This document shows positions 1 through 5,290 of a stretch of DNA of 5,290 bases, piece after piece. Origin of the DNA: Sterolibacterium sp052034445 (lineage in GTDB: Bacteria > Pseudomonadota > Gammaproteobacteria > Burkholderiales > Rhodocyclaceae); assembly GCA_052034445.1 (NCBI GenBank), contig JBPOIN010000193.1:1-5290 (forward strand), given 5' to 3'. The notes under the pieces are model-generated. The model had not been told where the DNA came from, searched no databases, and saw only the letters and a program-made list of their open reading frames with translations. The position numbers and the translations under genes are program-made. Every line of letters begins with the position of its first letter. The stretch's first letter is position 1.

Positions 1-1
1 T

Positions 2-17
2 GTAACTATTCAGCCCT
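2..17 (+). repeat. IS66 terminal inverted repeat, left end (transposase 3' side)
   Basis: The sequence GTAACTATTCAGCCCT is the exact reverse complement of 1520-1535. Matching stops after 16 bases. The transposase stop codon (TAG on the minus strand, bases 6-8) lies inside this repeat, so the gene runs right up to the end of the element. Confidence 0.95.
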
Positions 18-1487
18 CACGCTAAAGCAAGGCTGAGGGACATTGCCTTGTAGGGCATGGACAAGCGCATGGAAAAGGTTGAATTTTTGCTTGTGAAGCG
101 TAGCGAGGTAGGAGCGGATTGTGCAGAAGGCGACGGCGCCGTTGAGAGTACGAAAGCACCCGGAGACCTTCTGTTTAACTTTGCACATACGGATCGCCTG
201 CTCGGCGATATTATTGGTGAAAGGTGCATCGGGGTTGAAGGTAAAGCGGAGCACATCCTCCTCGTACCCACGCAAGCGCGCCAGCAGATTTGTAGCGTCG
301 CTCTGTCGAGTTCGGCCGCGCTGTCCGGAAGAGGGAGCCGGTGGATTAAGCGTCTCGCCTGCCGTAAGAATATTCCTGTACTGCCTGCGAAAAGTGGCGA
401 TTCGCCCTTTCGACAGGCAGCGTTCTGCAGCAGCGTTCACCTCGTCGTTGGCCCGATACAACAGGTCGATCATCTGCTGTGGCCAGACATCCTTGCCGGC
501 CTCGGCGAGCGCCCTCAGTTCGCGGATATGATGGGCATTGCACAACGAATGTTGGCACGTCGTGTAATGACGGTAAGGCATCCAGCCATCGTGGCCGAGA
601 ATGCCCCCAAAGCGAGAGATGAGATCGAACTCATCAATGGCCTCGCGACCTCGCTTGGAATGCACGCCCATCCAGGTCGACATGGTTGTCGCCAGCGTAT
701 GCAGCCAGTGCAATTTGCCAGCCACGCGCATTCCCGTTTCATCGGCGCCTGCCGCTGCCGACTCCGTGATCCCTTGGCCAATACTCGCTACCGTCGGGGC
801 CAACACGTCCGCTGCCTCATAGATCATGTGCATGACCGTCCCAGGGGAAATGGGCAGACGGTACAGGTCGTTGATCAACCCAGCGGTACGCTCCACGGGC
901 ATCATATGGTGCTGAGTCAAATGAACCGCGAGCGCCTTGATACCCGGTCCGTATTGGGCTGGCCCGATGACGCCATATGGAAACGTGCCGCGATGCACTT
1001 TGCCGCAGATGCAGTTTCCTTGCTCGATGAGATGCTCGGTAACGGTGAAGGTCGGCAGCGGTATGTCAAAGACCTGCCGACAATCCGTCAGTACGGTGAC
1101 CTCTGCTTGATCGAGGGATGTTCCGCAGGCATCACAGGTTTTAGGCAAGGGATGAATGACAATTTCATCGGGTATCGATATGCGTTCGAGTGTCGCCCCC
1201 TTATGGCCCGGTTGTCCGCCCGGCTTAAGTCCGCTGACCACACGCGACGATTTGGGCGCGGGTTTCGCCAATCCGTCCGTACCCGGCGGCTTACTCGAAT
1301 TGCGGCTGTTCTTCGCCAGCCGGGTTTCAAGTTCAGTTACGCGTACCATCAACCTGGCCAGCTCAAATTGCAAAGGCCACAATCGGCATATCAGCTCGTC
1401 CTTCTCGGCGTGGCTCAGACTCTTCAGATCGGGCATCTCGTTCATGCCACGTATCATCGGCGTCAACACGACTTTCTCAACCACCAA
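6..1487 (-). CDS. tnpC: IS66-family transposase (TnpC-like, DDE)
   Basis: This protein of up to 493 aa would catalyse cut-and-join transposition of the element. The N-terminal part (about 18-60) is leucine-rich and probably coiled coil, followed by the family's NSSKPPGTDG-type stretch (63-72) and a GGQPGHKG basic motif (90-97). A zinc-finger-like set follows: C118, C121, C159 and C161. The catalytic core shows the DDE residues D249 (GADETG), D300 (GHDGW) and E429 (NNIAEQAIR), with the IS66 signature CNAHHIREL at 316-324. The C-terminus matches the usual short IS66 tail. The start is uncertain. TTG at 1487 is preceded by a purine-rich GGAGGGGAAAGG (1508-1497), which supports it or the adjacent GTG. 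ATG codons at 1457, 1445 and 1436 are alternatives, and the conserved family sequence begins only near residue 18. The stop lies inside the terminal repeat. I see no frameshift. Confidence 0.95.
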   Translation of the reverse strand: MVVEKVVLTPMIRGMNEMPDLKSLSHAEKDELICRLWPLQFELARLMVRVTELETRLAKNSRNSSKPPGTDGLAKPAPKSSRVVSGLKPGGQPGHKGATLERISIPDEIVIHPLPKTCDACGTSLDQAEVTVLTDCRQVFDIPLPTFTVTEHLIEQGNCICGKVHRGTFPYGVIGPAQYGPGIKALAVHLTQHHMMPVERTAGLINDLYRLPISPGTVMHMIYEAADVLAPTVASIGQGITESAAAGADETGMRVAGKLHWLHTLATTMSTWMGVHSKRGREAIDEFDLISRFGGILGHDGWMPYRHYTTCQHSLCNAHHIRELRALAEAGKDVWPQQMIDLLYRANDEVNAAAERCLSKGRIATFRRQYRNILTAGETLNPPAPSSGQRGRTRQSDATNLLARLRGYEEDVLRFTFNPDAPFTNNIAEQAIRMCKVKQKVSGCFRTLNGAVAFCTIRSYLATLHKQKFNLFHALVHALQGNVPQPCFSVRAE

Positions 1488-1519
1488 TCACGCCAGCCTT
1501 TCCCCTCCAATTCGGGAGT

Positions 1520-1535
1520 AGGGCTGAATAGTTAC
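1520..1535 (-). repeat. IS66 terminal inverted repeat, right end (transposase 5' side)
   Basis: AGGGCTGAATAGTTAC is the perfect reverse complement of bases 2-17. The transposase start lies about 30 bp further in, so any transposase promoter must overlap this repeat, the short subterminal stretch or the flanking host DNA. Confidence 0.95.
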
Positions 1536-1801
1536 GATGGATTAACCTGTGCGCTGTCCGTTGCCCGGACTTTATCCTTGATTGCCTTGAATTTCCCGCG
1601 CCAAACGGCGCACTGCTGAATCCGTGGGGAAACGGCTTTAAATTCAATACCGAATACCAGGAATCCGTTGCAACCTGCATTTCCGAACGTTGAGTCGCCG
1701 AATGCTGCGTGCCCGCTGCTACACGTTTTGAGCACCGCCCGAATTTCGTCCGGCCGTCGAACGGAGTAGGATGCGCACCTCGATTTTTTTTCGCTGTGAT
1801 C
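1536..1801. other. Low-GC intergenic stretch between IS66 and xdhC, no convincing gene
   Basis: No recognisable protein, tRNA or clear terminator is visible here. By hand count GC is 32/60 in 1561-1620 and 28/60 in 1621-1680, against 46/60 in 2101-2160 inside xdhC. A minus-strand frame of up to 67 codons (GTG at 1735, ending 1532) is open through most of it, but it lacks a visible ribosome binding site and resembles no family I know. Its stop is supplied by the IS end. A second minus-strand frame is open over the same stretch, which weakens the case for either. The right part contains a purine-rich GGAG (1763-1766), a small ORF and a run of eight T (1784-1791) just before xdhC. The stretch may hold the xdhC promoter, but I see no good -35/-10 pair. 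Confidence 0.5.
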
Positions 1802-1833
1802 ATGAATTCAACCGATCTGGATGTATTGAGTAA
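1771..1833 (+). CDS. Possible 20-codon small ORF overlapping the xdhC start
   Basis: An ATG at 1771 follows GGAGTAGG (1763-1770), the best Shine-Dalgarno-like sequence near the xdhC start. The frame encodes 20 residues and stops with TAA at 1831-1833, overlapping the first 32 bases of xdhC in a different phase. It runs through eight consecutive T (1784-1791). Losing one base in that run would join this start to the xdhC frame and add about 10 residues to XdhC. It could be a translated leader coupled to xdhC, the true xdhC start hidden by a homopolymer miscount, or chance. The peptide resembles nothing I recognise. Confidence 0.2.
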   Translation: MRTSIFFRCDHEFNRSGCIE

Positions 1834-2833
1834 TGCCCTGGCCTGGCTCAACGAAGGCGAGCGTGTGGCGCTGCTGACTGTCGTCGAGACCTGGGGCTCG
1901 GCGCCGCGCCCGGTGGGGTCGCTGCTGGCGGTGTGCGAGGACGGGCGTTTCTGTGGCTCGGTGTCGGGCGGCTGCATTGAGGAGCAGCTGATTTCGCAGA
2001 TCGACGACGATTTTCCGACGCGGCCGTATCTGACCGACTATGGCGTTTCGGCCGAGGAGGCGCATCGGTTCGGCCTGCCGTGCGGCGGCAATCTGCGTCT
2101 GGCGGTCGAGCCGATCCGCGGCGCCGAAGGGCTGGCCGGCATTGCGCTGGCCGTCGAGGAAATCCGCCAGCGCCGGTGCGTGTGCCGAACGCTGGATCTC
2201 GAAACGGGGGCGTCGTCGGTGGCGCCGGCCAAGGGCGATGCGGCGTTCAGTTTCGATGGCCAACGCATGCACAGCGTGCATGGGCCGCGCTGGCGTCTGG
2301 TGCTGGTTGGCGCCGGGCATCTGGCGCGCTATCTGGCGCGCATGGCGCTGATGCTGGATTTCAGCGTGTATGTCACCGATCCGCGCGGCGAGTACCGCGC
2401 GCAGTGGGACATCGCCGAGGCGCCGCTGCTCGACGGCATGCCCGACGATGCGTTGCTGGCGCTGGGCGTCGATGCGCAGACCGCCATCCTGACCACGGCG
2501 CACGATCCCAAGGTGGATGACATGGCGCTGCTCGAAGCCCTGAAGTCGCCGGCGTTCTATATCGGTGCCCTGGGTTCGCCGCGCACCAGCGCCAAGCGCC
2601 GCGTGCGGCTCGGGCTGTTCGATCTCACGCCGGCGCAGATCGAGCGCCTGCATGCGCCGGCCGGCTTGCCGATCGGCAGCCACACGCCGCCCGAAATCGC
2701 GCTGTCGATGCTGGCTGAAGTGGTTGCGGCGCGCAATGGCGTGCTCGACGCGGTGCTGGCGCGCGCCGTGGGGCGTGTGGCAGCGGCCGATGCGGCGGCG
2801 CAGCCGCAGCGCACGGGTGGCTGCAGCGTCTGA
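1802..2833 (+). CDS. xdhC: XdhC/CoxI-family protein (molybdenum hydroxylase maturation factor)
   Basis: This cytoplasmic protein of 343 aa is in the normal size range for two-domain XdhC proteins. Characterised members bind molybdenum cofactor and help its sulfuration and insertion into xanthine dehydrogenase-type enzymes. The N-terminal XdhC/CoxI domain shows ETWGSAPRPVGS (29-40), GSVSGGCIEEQ (52-62, with C58) and GLPCGGNL (91-98, with C94); such cysteines are candidates for cofactor binding. The C-terminal Rossmann-like domain has VGAGHLARYLA (169-179), DPRGEY (193-198), TTAHDPKVDD (231-240), YIGALGSPRTSAKRR (253-267) and a closing HAPAGLPIGSHTPPEIALSMLAEVVA segment (284-309). ATG 1802 is chosen because family alignment begins around there. 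GTG at 1796 is in frame, and neither has a convincing ribosome binding site. Longer in-frame extension to GTG 1709 looks non-conserved. No dehydrogenase subunit or other molybdenum gene is next to it in this window, so its client enzyme is unknown. Confidence 0.93.
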   Translation: MNSTDLDVLSNALAWLNEGERVALLTVVETWGSAPRPVGSLLAVCEDGRFCGSVSGGCIEEQLISQIDDDFPTRPYLTDYGVSAEEAHRFGLPCGGNLRLAVEPIRGAEGLAGIALAVEEIRQRRCVCRTLDLETGASSVAPAKGDAAFSFDGQRMHSVHGPRWRLVLVGAGHLARYLARMALMLDFSVYVTDPRGEYRAQWDIAEAPLLDGMPDDALLALGVDAQTAILTTAHDPKVDDMALLEALKSPAFYIGALGSPRTSAKRRVRLGLFDLTPAQIERLHAPAGLPIGSHTPPEIALSMLAEVVAARNGVLDAVLARAVGRVAAADAAAQPQRTGGCSV

Positions 2834-2887
2834 ACGTCTTTGATCTGCGTTGCGTCTTGCCGGCAGCGACGGGCAGGACTGGCGCGG

Positions 2888-2893
2888 TATACT
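2888..2893 (+). promoter_or_regulatory. Candidate -10 box for aroA (TATACT)
   Basis: TATACT matches the sigma-70 -10 consensus at five of six positions and lies 10 bases before the aroA ATG at 2904. No good -35 is found at 16-18 bp spacing: the hexamer at 2865-2870 is AGCGAC. Transcription from this box would start around 2899-2900 and leave a leader of only about 4-5 nt. The gap also holds a six-pair inverted repeat with one G-T pair (2856-2861 with 2872-2877). It has no following T run, so it is not a typical terminator. Confidence 0.3.
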
Positions 2894-2903
2894 GCGAACC
2901 CTT

Positions 2904-4214
2904 ATGGATTACCTAGACCTTACTCCGGCCTCTGCGGCCTCCGGCAGCATCAGTCTGCCGGGTTCGAAGAGCATTTCCAATCGTGTGCTGCTGCTCGCGG
3001 CGCTGGCCGAAGGGCCGACCGAGATCCGCGCGCTACTCGATTCCGACGATACGCGCGTGATGCTCGCGGCATTGCAGCAGCTCGGTGTGGCGACCCGGAC
3101 GACGGCCGATGGCGCGCTGTGCGTGACGGGCTGCGGTGGTGTGTTTCCAGTGCGTGAGGCGGCCCTGTTTCTCGGCAATGCCGGCACCGCGTTTCGCCCA
3201 CTCACGGCGGCATTGACGCTGGCCGGCAGCGCCGTCGCCGGGACGCATTACACGCTCGACGGCGTGGCGCGCATGCGCGAGCGGCCGATCGGCGATCTCG
3301 TCGATGCCTTGCTGGGGCTGGGCGCCGGCATCCACTATCTCGGCAATGCGGGGTATCCGCCGCTTGAAATCGTGCCGGCGCAGCTGCAGCTGGACCGGCC
3401 GATCCACGTGCGCGGCGATGTGTCCTCGCAGTTCCTCACGGCGCTGTTGATGGCTTTGCCGCTGGCCGGTCGCGACGTGGCGATCGAGGTGGTCGGCGAG
3501 CTGATTTCGAAACCCTATATCGAGATCACCATCGATCTGATGCGCCGTTTCGGCGTGGCGGTACGGCGCGAGGGCTGGCAGCGGTTCACGATCGCGGCCG
3601 GACAGCGCTATGTGAGCCCGGGCGCGCTGCGTGTCGAGGGCGATGCGTCGAGCGCCTCATATTTTCTTGCTGCCGCGGCGATCGGTGGCGGCCCGGTGCG
3701 CGTCGAAGGCGTCGGCCGGCAAAGCATCCAGGGCGATGTGCGTTTCGTCGATGCCCTTCAGGCCATGGGCGTGCGCATCGAAATGGGCGACGAATGGATC
3801 GAGGCGCGCGCGCCGGCCGCGGGCCGGCTGCGGGCGTTCGATGCCGATTTCAATCACATCCCCGATGCGGCCATGACGCTGGCGGTGCTGGCGCTGTTTG
3901 CCGACGGGCCGTGCACGCTGCGCAATCTCGCCAGCTGGCGCGTCAAGGAAACCGACCGCATCGCGGCGATGGCGACCGAACTGCGCAAACTCGGCGCGAC
4001 GGTCGAGGCGGGGGCGGATTATCTGCGCGTGACGCCGCCTGACGCCTCGCGACTCACGCCTCACGCCGCCATCGACACTTACGACGATCACCGCATGGCG
4101 ATGTGCTTCTCGCTGGTGGCGCTCGGTGGCGTGCCGGTGCGCATCAACGATCCCGGTTGCGTGGCCAAGACCTTCCCCGAATACTTCACTGCCCTGGCGA
4201 AAATTCTCCGATGA
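2904..4214 (+). CDS. aroA: 3-phosphoshikimate 1-carboxyvinyltransferase (EPSP synthase)
   Basis: EPSP synthase joins phosphoenolpyruvate to shikimate 3-phosphate in the sixth step of the shikimate pathway, in the cytoplasm. The 436-aa protein has the class I size and motifs. These are LPGSKSISNR (18-27, with K22, S23, R27), LGNAGTAFRPL (90-100), RMRERPIGD (123-131), SSQFLTALL (174-182), GDASSASYF (246-254), NHIPDAAMT (317-325, with catalytic D321), WRVKETDRI (345-353), YDDHRMAM (393-400) and DPGCVAKTFPEYF (416-428). The unaltered G94/T95 loop is the usual glyphosate-sensitive form by family knowledge. ATG 2904 is chosen because homologues begin with a short lead into the LPGSKS motif. An in-frame TTG at 2850 would add 18 unconserved residues. 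There is no clear Shine-Dalgarno sequence before 2904. The stop overlaps the cmk start (ATGA, 4211-4214), indicating one transcript with coupled translation. Confidence 0.98.
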   Translation: MDYLDLTPASAASGSISLPGSKSISNRVLLLAALAEGPTEIRALLDSDDTRVMLAALQQLGVATRTTADGALCVTGCGGVFPVREAALFLGNAGTAFRPLTAALTLAGSAVAGTHYTLDGVARMRERPIGDLVDALLGLGAGIHYLGNAGYPPLEIVPAQLQLDRPIHVRGDVSSQFLTALLMALPLAGRDVAIEVVGELISKPYIEITIDLMRRFGVAVRREGWQRFTIAAGQRYVSPGALRVEGDASSASYFLAAAAIGGGPVRVEGVGRQSIQGDVRFVDALQAMGVRIEMGDEWIEARAPAAGRLRAFDADFNHIPDAAMTLAVLALFADGPCTLRNLASWRVKETDRIAAMATELRKLGATVEAGADYLRVTPPDASRLTPHAAIDTYDDHRMAMCFSLVALGGVPVRINDPGCVAKTFPEYFTALAKILR

Positions 4215-4888
4215 CTATCCACGAAATTCCGGTGATTGCGATTGACGGCCCGTCGGCCTCCGGCAAGGGCACGGTGGCCGCGCTGGTCGCCCGGCGGCTG
4301 GGCTTTCATTATCTTGACAGCGGTTCGTTGTACCGCCTCACGGCGCTCGCGGCAGTGCGCGCCGGCGTGGCGTACGCGGATGAAGCGGCCGTGGCGCATC
4401 TGGCGGCGACTCTGCCGGCGGTGTTCGAGGCGGGCCGCGTGCTGCTGGCCGGCGCCGATGTGACCGACGAGATCCGCAGCGAAGAGAGTTCGAGCGGCGC
4501 GTCGAAAGTCGCCGTGTTGCCGGCCGTGCGCGCCGCGCTGCTACAGCGGCAGCGCGACTACCGTCAGGCACCCGGACTGGTGGCCGAAGGGCGCGACATG
4601 GGCTCGGTGGTCTTCCCCGATGCCGGACTCAAGGTTTTTCTCACCGCAAGCCCTGAGGCACGTGCCGAGCGTCGCTATAAGCAGTTGATCGAAAAAGGGA
4701 TGTCTGCTAATATTGCGACCCTTTTGCAGGACTTGAAGGACCGCGACGCGCGCGATGCTGCACGCAGCGTGGCTCCCCTGCAGAAGTGTGTGGATGCGGA
4801 ACTGCTTGAAACGACGCAACTTTCTGTCGAACAGGCAGTCCAGGCCGTGCTGGATTGGCATGCCGCGAGGCTGTCGGGCCGTACTTGA
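4211..4888 (+). CDS. cmk: (d)CMP kinase
   Basis: Cytidylate kinase transfers phosphate from ATP to CMP or dCMP, recycling nucleotides from RNA and lipid turnover in the cytoplasm. The 225-aa length is typical of the bacterial long form. It shows the Walker A loop GPSASGKGT (13-21), DSGSLYR (36-42; many homologues read DTGAMYR), the CMP-specific insert region leading to DVTDEIRSEE (83-92), and AEGRDMGSVVFPDA (125-138). The lid region follows with SPEARAERRYKQL (147-159) and DLKDRDARDAARSVAPL (174-190). ATG 4211 overlaps the aroA stop by ATGA, and no strong ribosome binding site is visible, so translation is probably coupled to aroA. The gene sits between aroA and rpsA, a conserved proteobacterial arrangement. 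Confidence 0.98.
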   Translation: MTIHEIPVIAIDGPSASGKGTVAALVARRLGFHYLDSGSLYRLTALAAVRAGVAYADEAAVAHLAATLPAVFEAGRVLLAGADVTDEIRSEESSSGASKVAVLPAVRAALLQRQRDYRQAPGLVAEGRDMGSVVFPDAGLKVFLTASPEARAERRYKQLIEKGMSANIATLLQDLKDRDARDAARSVAPLQKCVDAELLETTQLSVEQAVQAVLDWHAARLSGRT

Positions 4889-5027
4889 CCCATCCATGGT
4901 ATCGAGGTCCCTCCGGGCGCGCGAGCGTCTGGCGGGGTGTTCAACTTTTTGTGTAGCCGCCAGAATTCTGCGCTGAAACCCTGTTCCAGCCGGATTTGAA
5001 ACGGCGATTTTTCCTTTCCTGAACCCT
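4889..5027 (+). promoter_or_regulatory. rpsA 5' leader without an evident Shine-Dalgarno sequence
   Basis: This 139-nt stretch separates cmk from rpsA and contains no gene. The 15 bases before the rpsA ATG are pyrimidine-rich (CCTTTCCTGAACCCT) and give no normal ribosome binding site. In E. coli, rpsA also lacks a strong Shine-Dalgarno sequence and relies on leader folding, with repression by S1 itself; a similar strategy here is inference. The leader has an 8-bp hairpin (4928-4964) and a second weak four-pair stem (4989-4992 with 5002-5005) followed by five T. I did not find a convincing promoter. TTGACC at 4885-4890 and TTGAAA at 4996-5001 resemble -35 boxes but lack partners at the right spacing. 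Confidence 0.45.
4928..4964 (+). repeat. Perfect 8-bp inverted repeat (hairpin) in the rpsA leader
   Basis: TCTGGCGG (4928-4935) pairs exactly with CCGCCAGA (4957-4964) around a 21-nt loop. GCGC at 4917-4920 can add an outer stem with GCGC at 4970-4973 across an internal loop. It lies 92 nt after the last cmk coding base is passed by its outer arm and 63 nt before the rpsA ATG. No T run follows, so it is not a standard intrinsic terminator. A regulatory or processing role is possible but unproven. Confidence 0.5.
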
Positions 5028-5290
5028 ATGTCTATTTCAACCGCCTCCTCCTCTTCCGTGCCCGGCATGGAAAGTTTTGCCGCCCTGTTCGCTGAAAGCC
5101 TGGAACGCCAGGAAATGCGCGCCGGCGAAGTCATTACCGCCGAAGTCGTACGCGTCGATCATAACCATGTGGTTGTGAATGCCGGCCTCAAGTCCGAAAG
5201 CTTCATCCCCGTCGAAGAATTCAAGAACGATCACGGCGAAATCGAAGTCAAGCCGGGCGATTACATCCAGGTCGCCATCGAGATGCTTGA
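5028..5290 (+). CDS. rpsA: 30S ribosomal protein S1, N-terminal part (cut by window end)
   Basis: S1 binds mRNA on the 30S subunit and helps initiation on structured or weakly Shine-Dalgarno-containing messages. Only the first 87 codons plus two bases are present. After a serine-rich start comes ESFAALFAESLERQEMRAGE (15-34), the ribosome-anchoring segment. The first S1 repeat follows with VITAEVVRVD (35-44), VVVNAGLKSESFIP (48-61) and EEFKNDHGEIEVKPGD (63-78), all closely resembling betaproteobacterial S1. ATG 5028 is favoured because homologues have a similar short Ser/Thr-rich lead. ATG 5067 (residue 14) is a possible alternative, and neither has a clear ribosome binding site. The gene follows cmk as expected and is probably co-transcribed with it as well as having its own control. 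Confidence 0.97.
   Translation, partial: MSISTASSSSVPGMESFAALFAESLERQEMRAGEVITAEVVRVDHNHVVVNAGLKSESFIPVEEFKNDHGEIEVKPGDYIQVAIEML

Larger units (their letters stand above)
2..1535 (-). mobile_element. Complete IS66-family insertion sequence, single-ORF (ISBst12-like) type
   Basis: The element is bounded by perfect 16-bp inverted repeats starting GTAA, the usual IS66 terminus, which gives a length of 1534 bp. It carries only one gene, a full-length leftward transposase. There are no tnpA or tnpB accessory frames, which fits the ISBst12-type subgroup rather than classical three-gene IS66 elements. The transposase is uninterrupted and all catalytic residues are present, so the copy looks intact and possibly active. 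IS66 elements normally make 8-bp target duplications. The right flank starts GATGGATT (1536-1543), and the single left flanking base in the window is T, which agrees with the last base of that octamer. One base is too little to prove a duplication. Confidence 0.93.

Noticed and set aside
1511..1538. Outward promoter at the right IS end (TTCGGG, then TACGAT across the junction)
   Set aside because: The -35 matches only three of six and the -10 four of six consensus bases, and no start evidence exists. It is too weak to list.
57..1619. 520-codon open frame on the plus strand across the IS
   Set aside because: It is antisense to the well-supported IS66 transposase, crosses the IS boundary and shows no family features. 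Long antisense frames are common opposite such coding DNA.
1709..1801. N-terminal extension of XdhC from GTG 1709
   Set aside because: The added 31 residues do not resemble XdhC proteins, which begin close to the ATG at 1802.
1808..2683. 291-codon minus-strand frame opposite xdhC
   Set aside because: It is Arg/Gln/His-rich with no motifs, as expected for the complement of a GC-rich gene. XdhC on the other strand is clear.
2994..3203. Glyphosate-tolerant AroA variant
   Set aside because: The LGNAGTAFRPL loop keeps the Gly, Thr and Pro positions of ordinary class I enzymes.
4989..5012. Intrinsic terminator before rpsA (GCCG/CGGC stem then five T)
   Set aside because: Only four pairs with a nine-base loop, placed 15 bases before the rpsA ATG. 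It is unlikely to terminate efficiently.
1..5290. Undescribed defence, CRISPR, toxin-antitoxin or other novel system
   Set aside because: No repeat array, no cluster of unknown genes and no such domains were seen. The window is one IS plus known housekeeping and maturation genes.

Overview
The window looks like chromosomal DNA of a GC-rich proteobacterium, most likely a betaproteobacterium. The right-hand part carries the conserved order aroA-cmk-rpsA, and the AroA, Cmk and S1 sequences read like betaproteobacterial versions. This placement rests on remembered family features, not on a search. The left end is an insertion sequence.

Layout: bases 2-1535 are a complete IS66-family element of the single-gene type (ISBst12-like). 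It has perfect 16-bp terminal inverted repeats and one leftward transposase gene. Bases 1536-1801 are a lower-GC stretch with no convincing gene; it holds a possible 20-codon reading frame with an 8-T run just ahead of xdhC. Bases 1802-2833 encode an XdhC/CoxI-family protein (343 aa), the type that helps mature molybdenum hydroxylases. After a 70-bp gap with a good -10-like box come aroA (2904-4214, EPSP synthase) and cmk (4211-4888, cytidylate kinase), which overlap by ATGA. A 139-nt leader with a perfect 8-bp hairpin then precedes the first 87 codons of rpsA (ribosomal protein S1), which is cut by the window end.

How the genes relate: aroA makes the chorismate precursor EPSP, cmk phosphorylates CMP/dCMP and rpsA supplies S1. 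They work in different processes but are commonly transcribed together in proteobacteria. The upstream neighbour often seen in this cluster (tyrA or another aromatic amino-acid gene) is absent. Its place is taken by xdhC, with the IS beyond it, which suggests rearrangement upstream of aroA. xdhC has no molybdenum hydroxylase gene beside it here.

I found no evidence of an undescribed system. The points most worth checking are the xdhC start region (small overlapping frame plus T8 run), the possible near-leaderless aroA start, the structured rpsA leader without an evident Shine-Dalgarno sequence, and the open frame broken by the IS.
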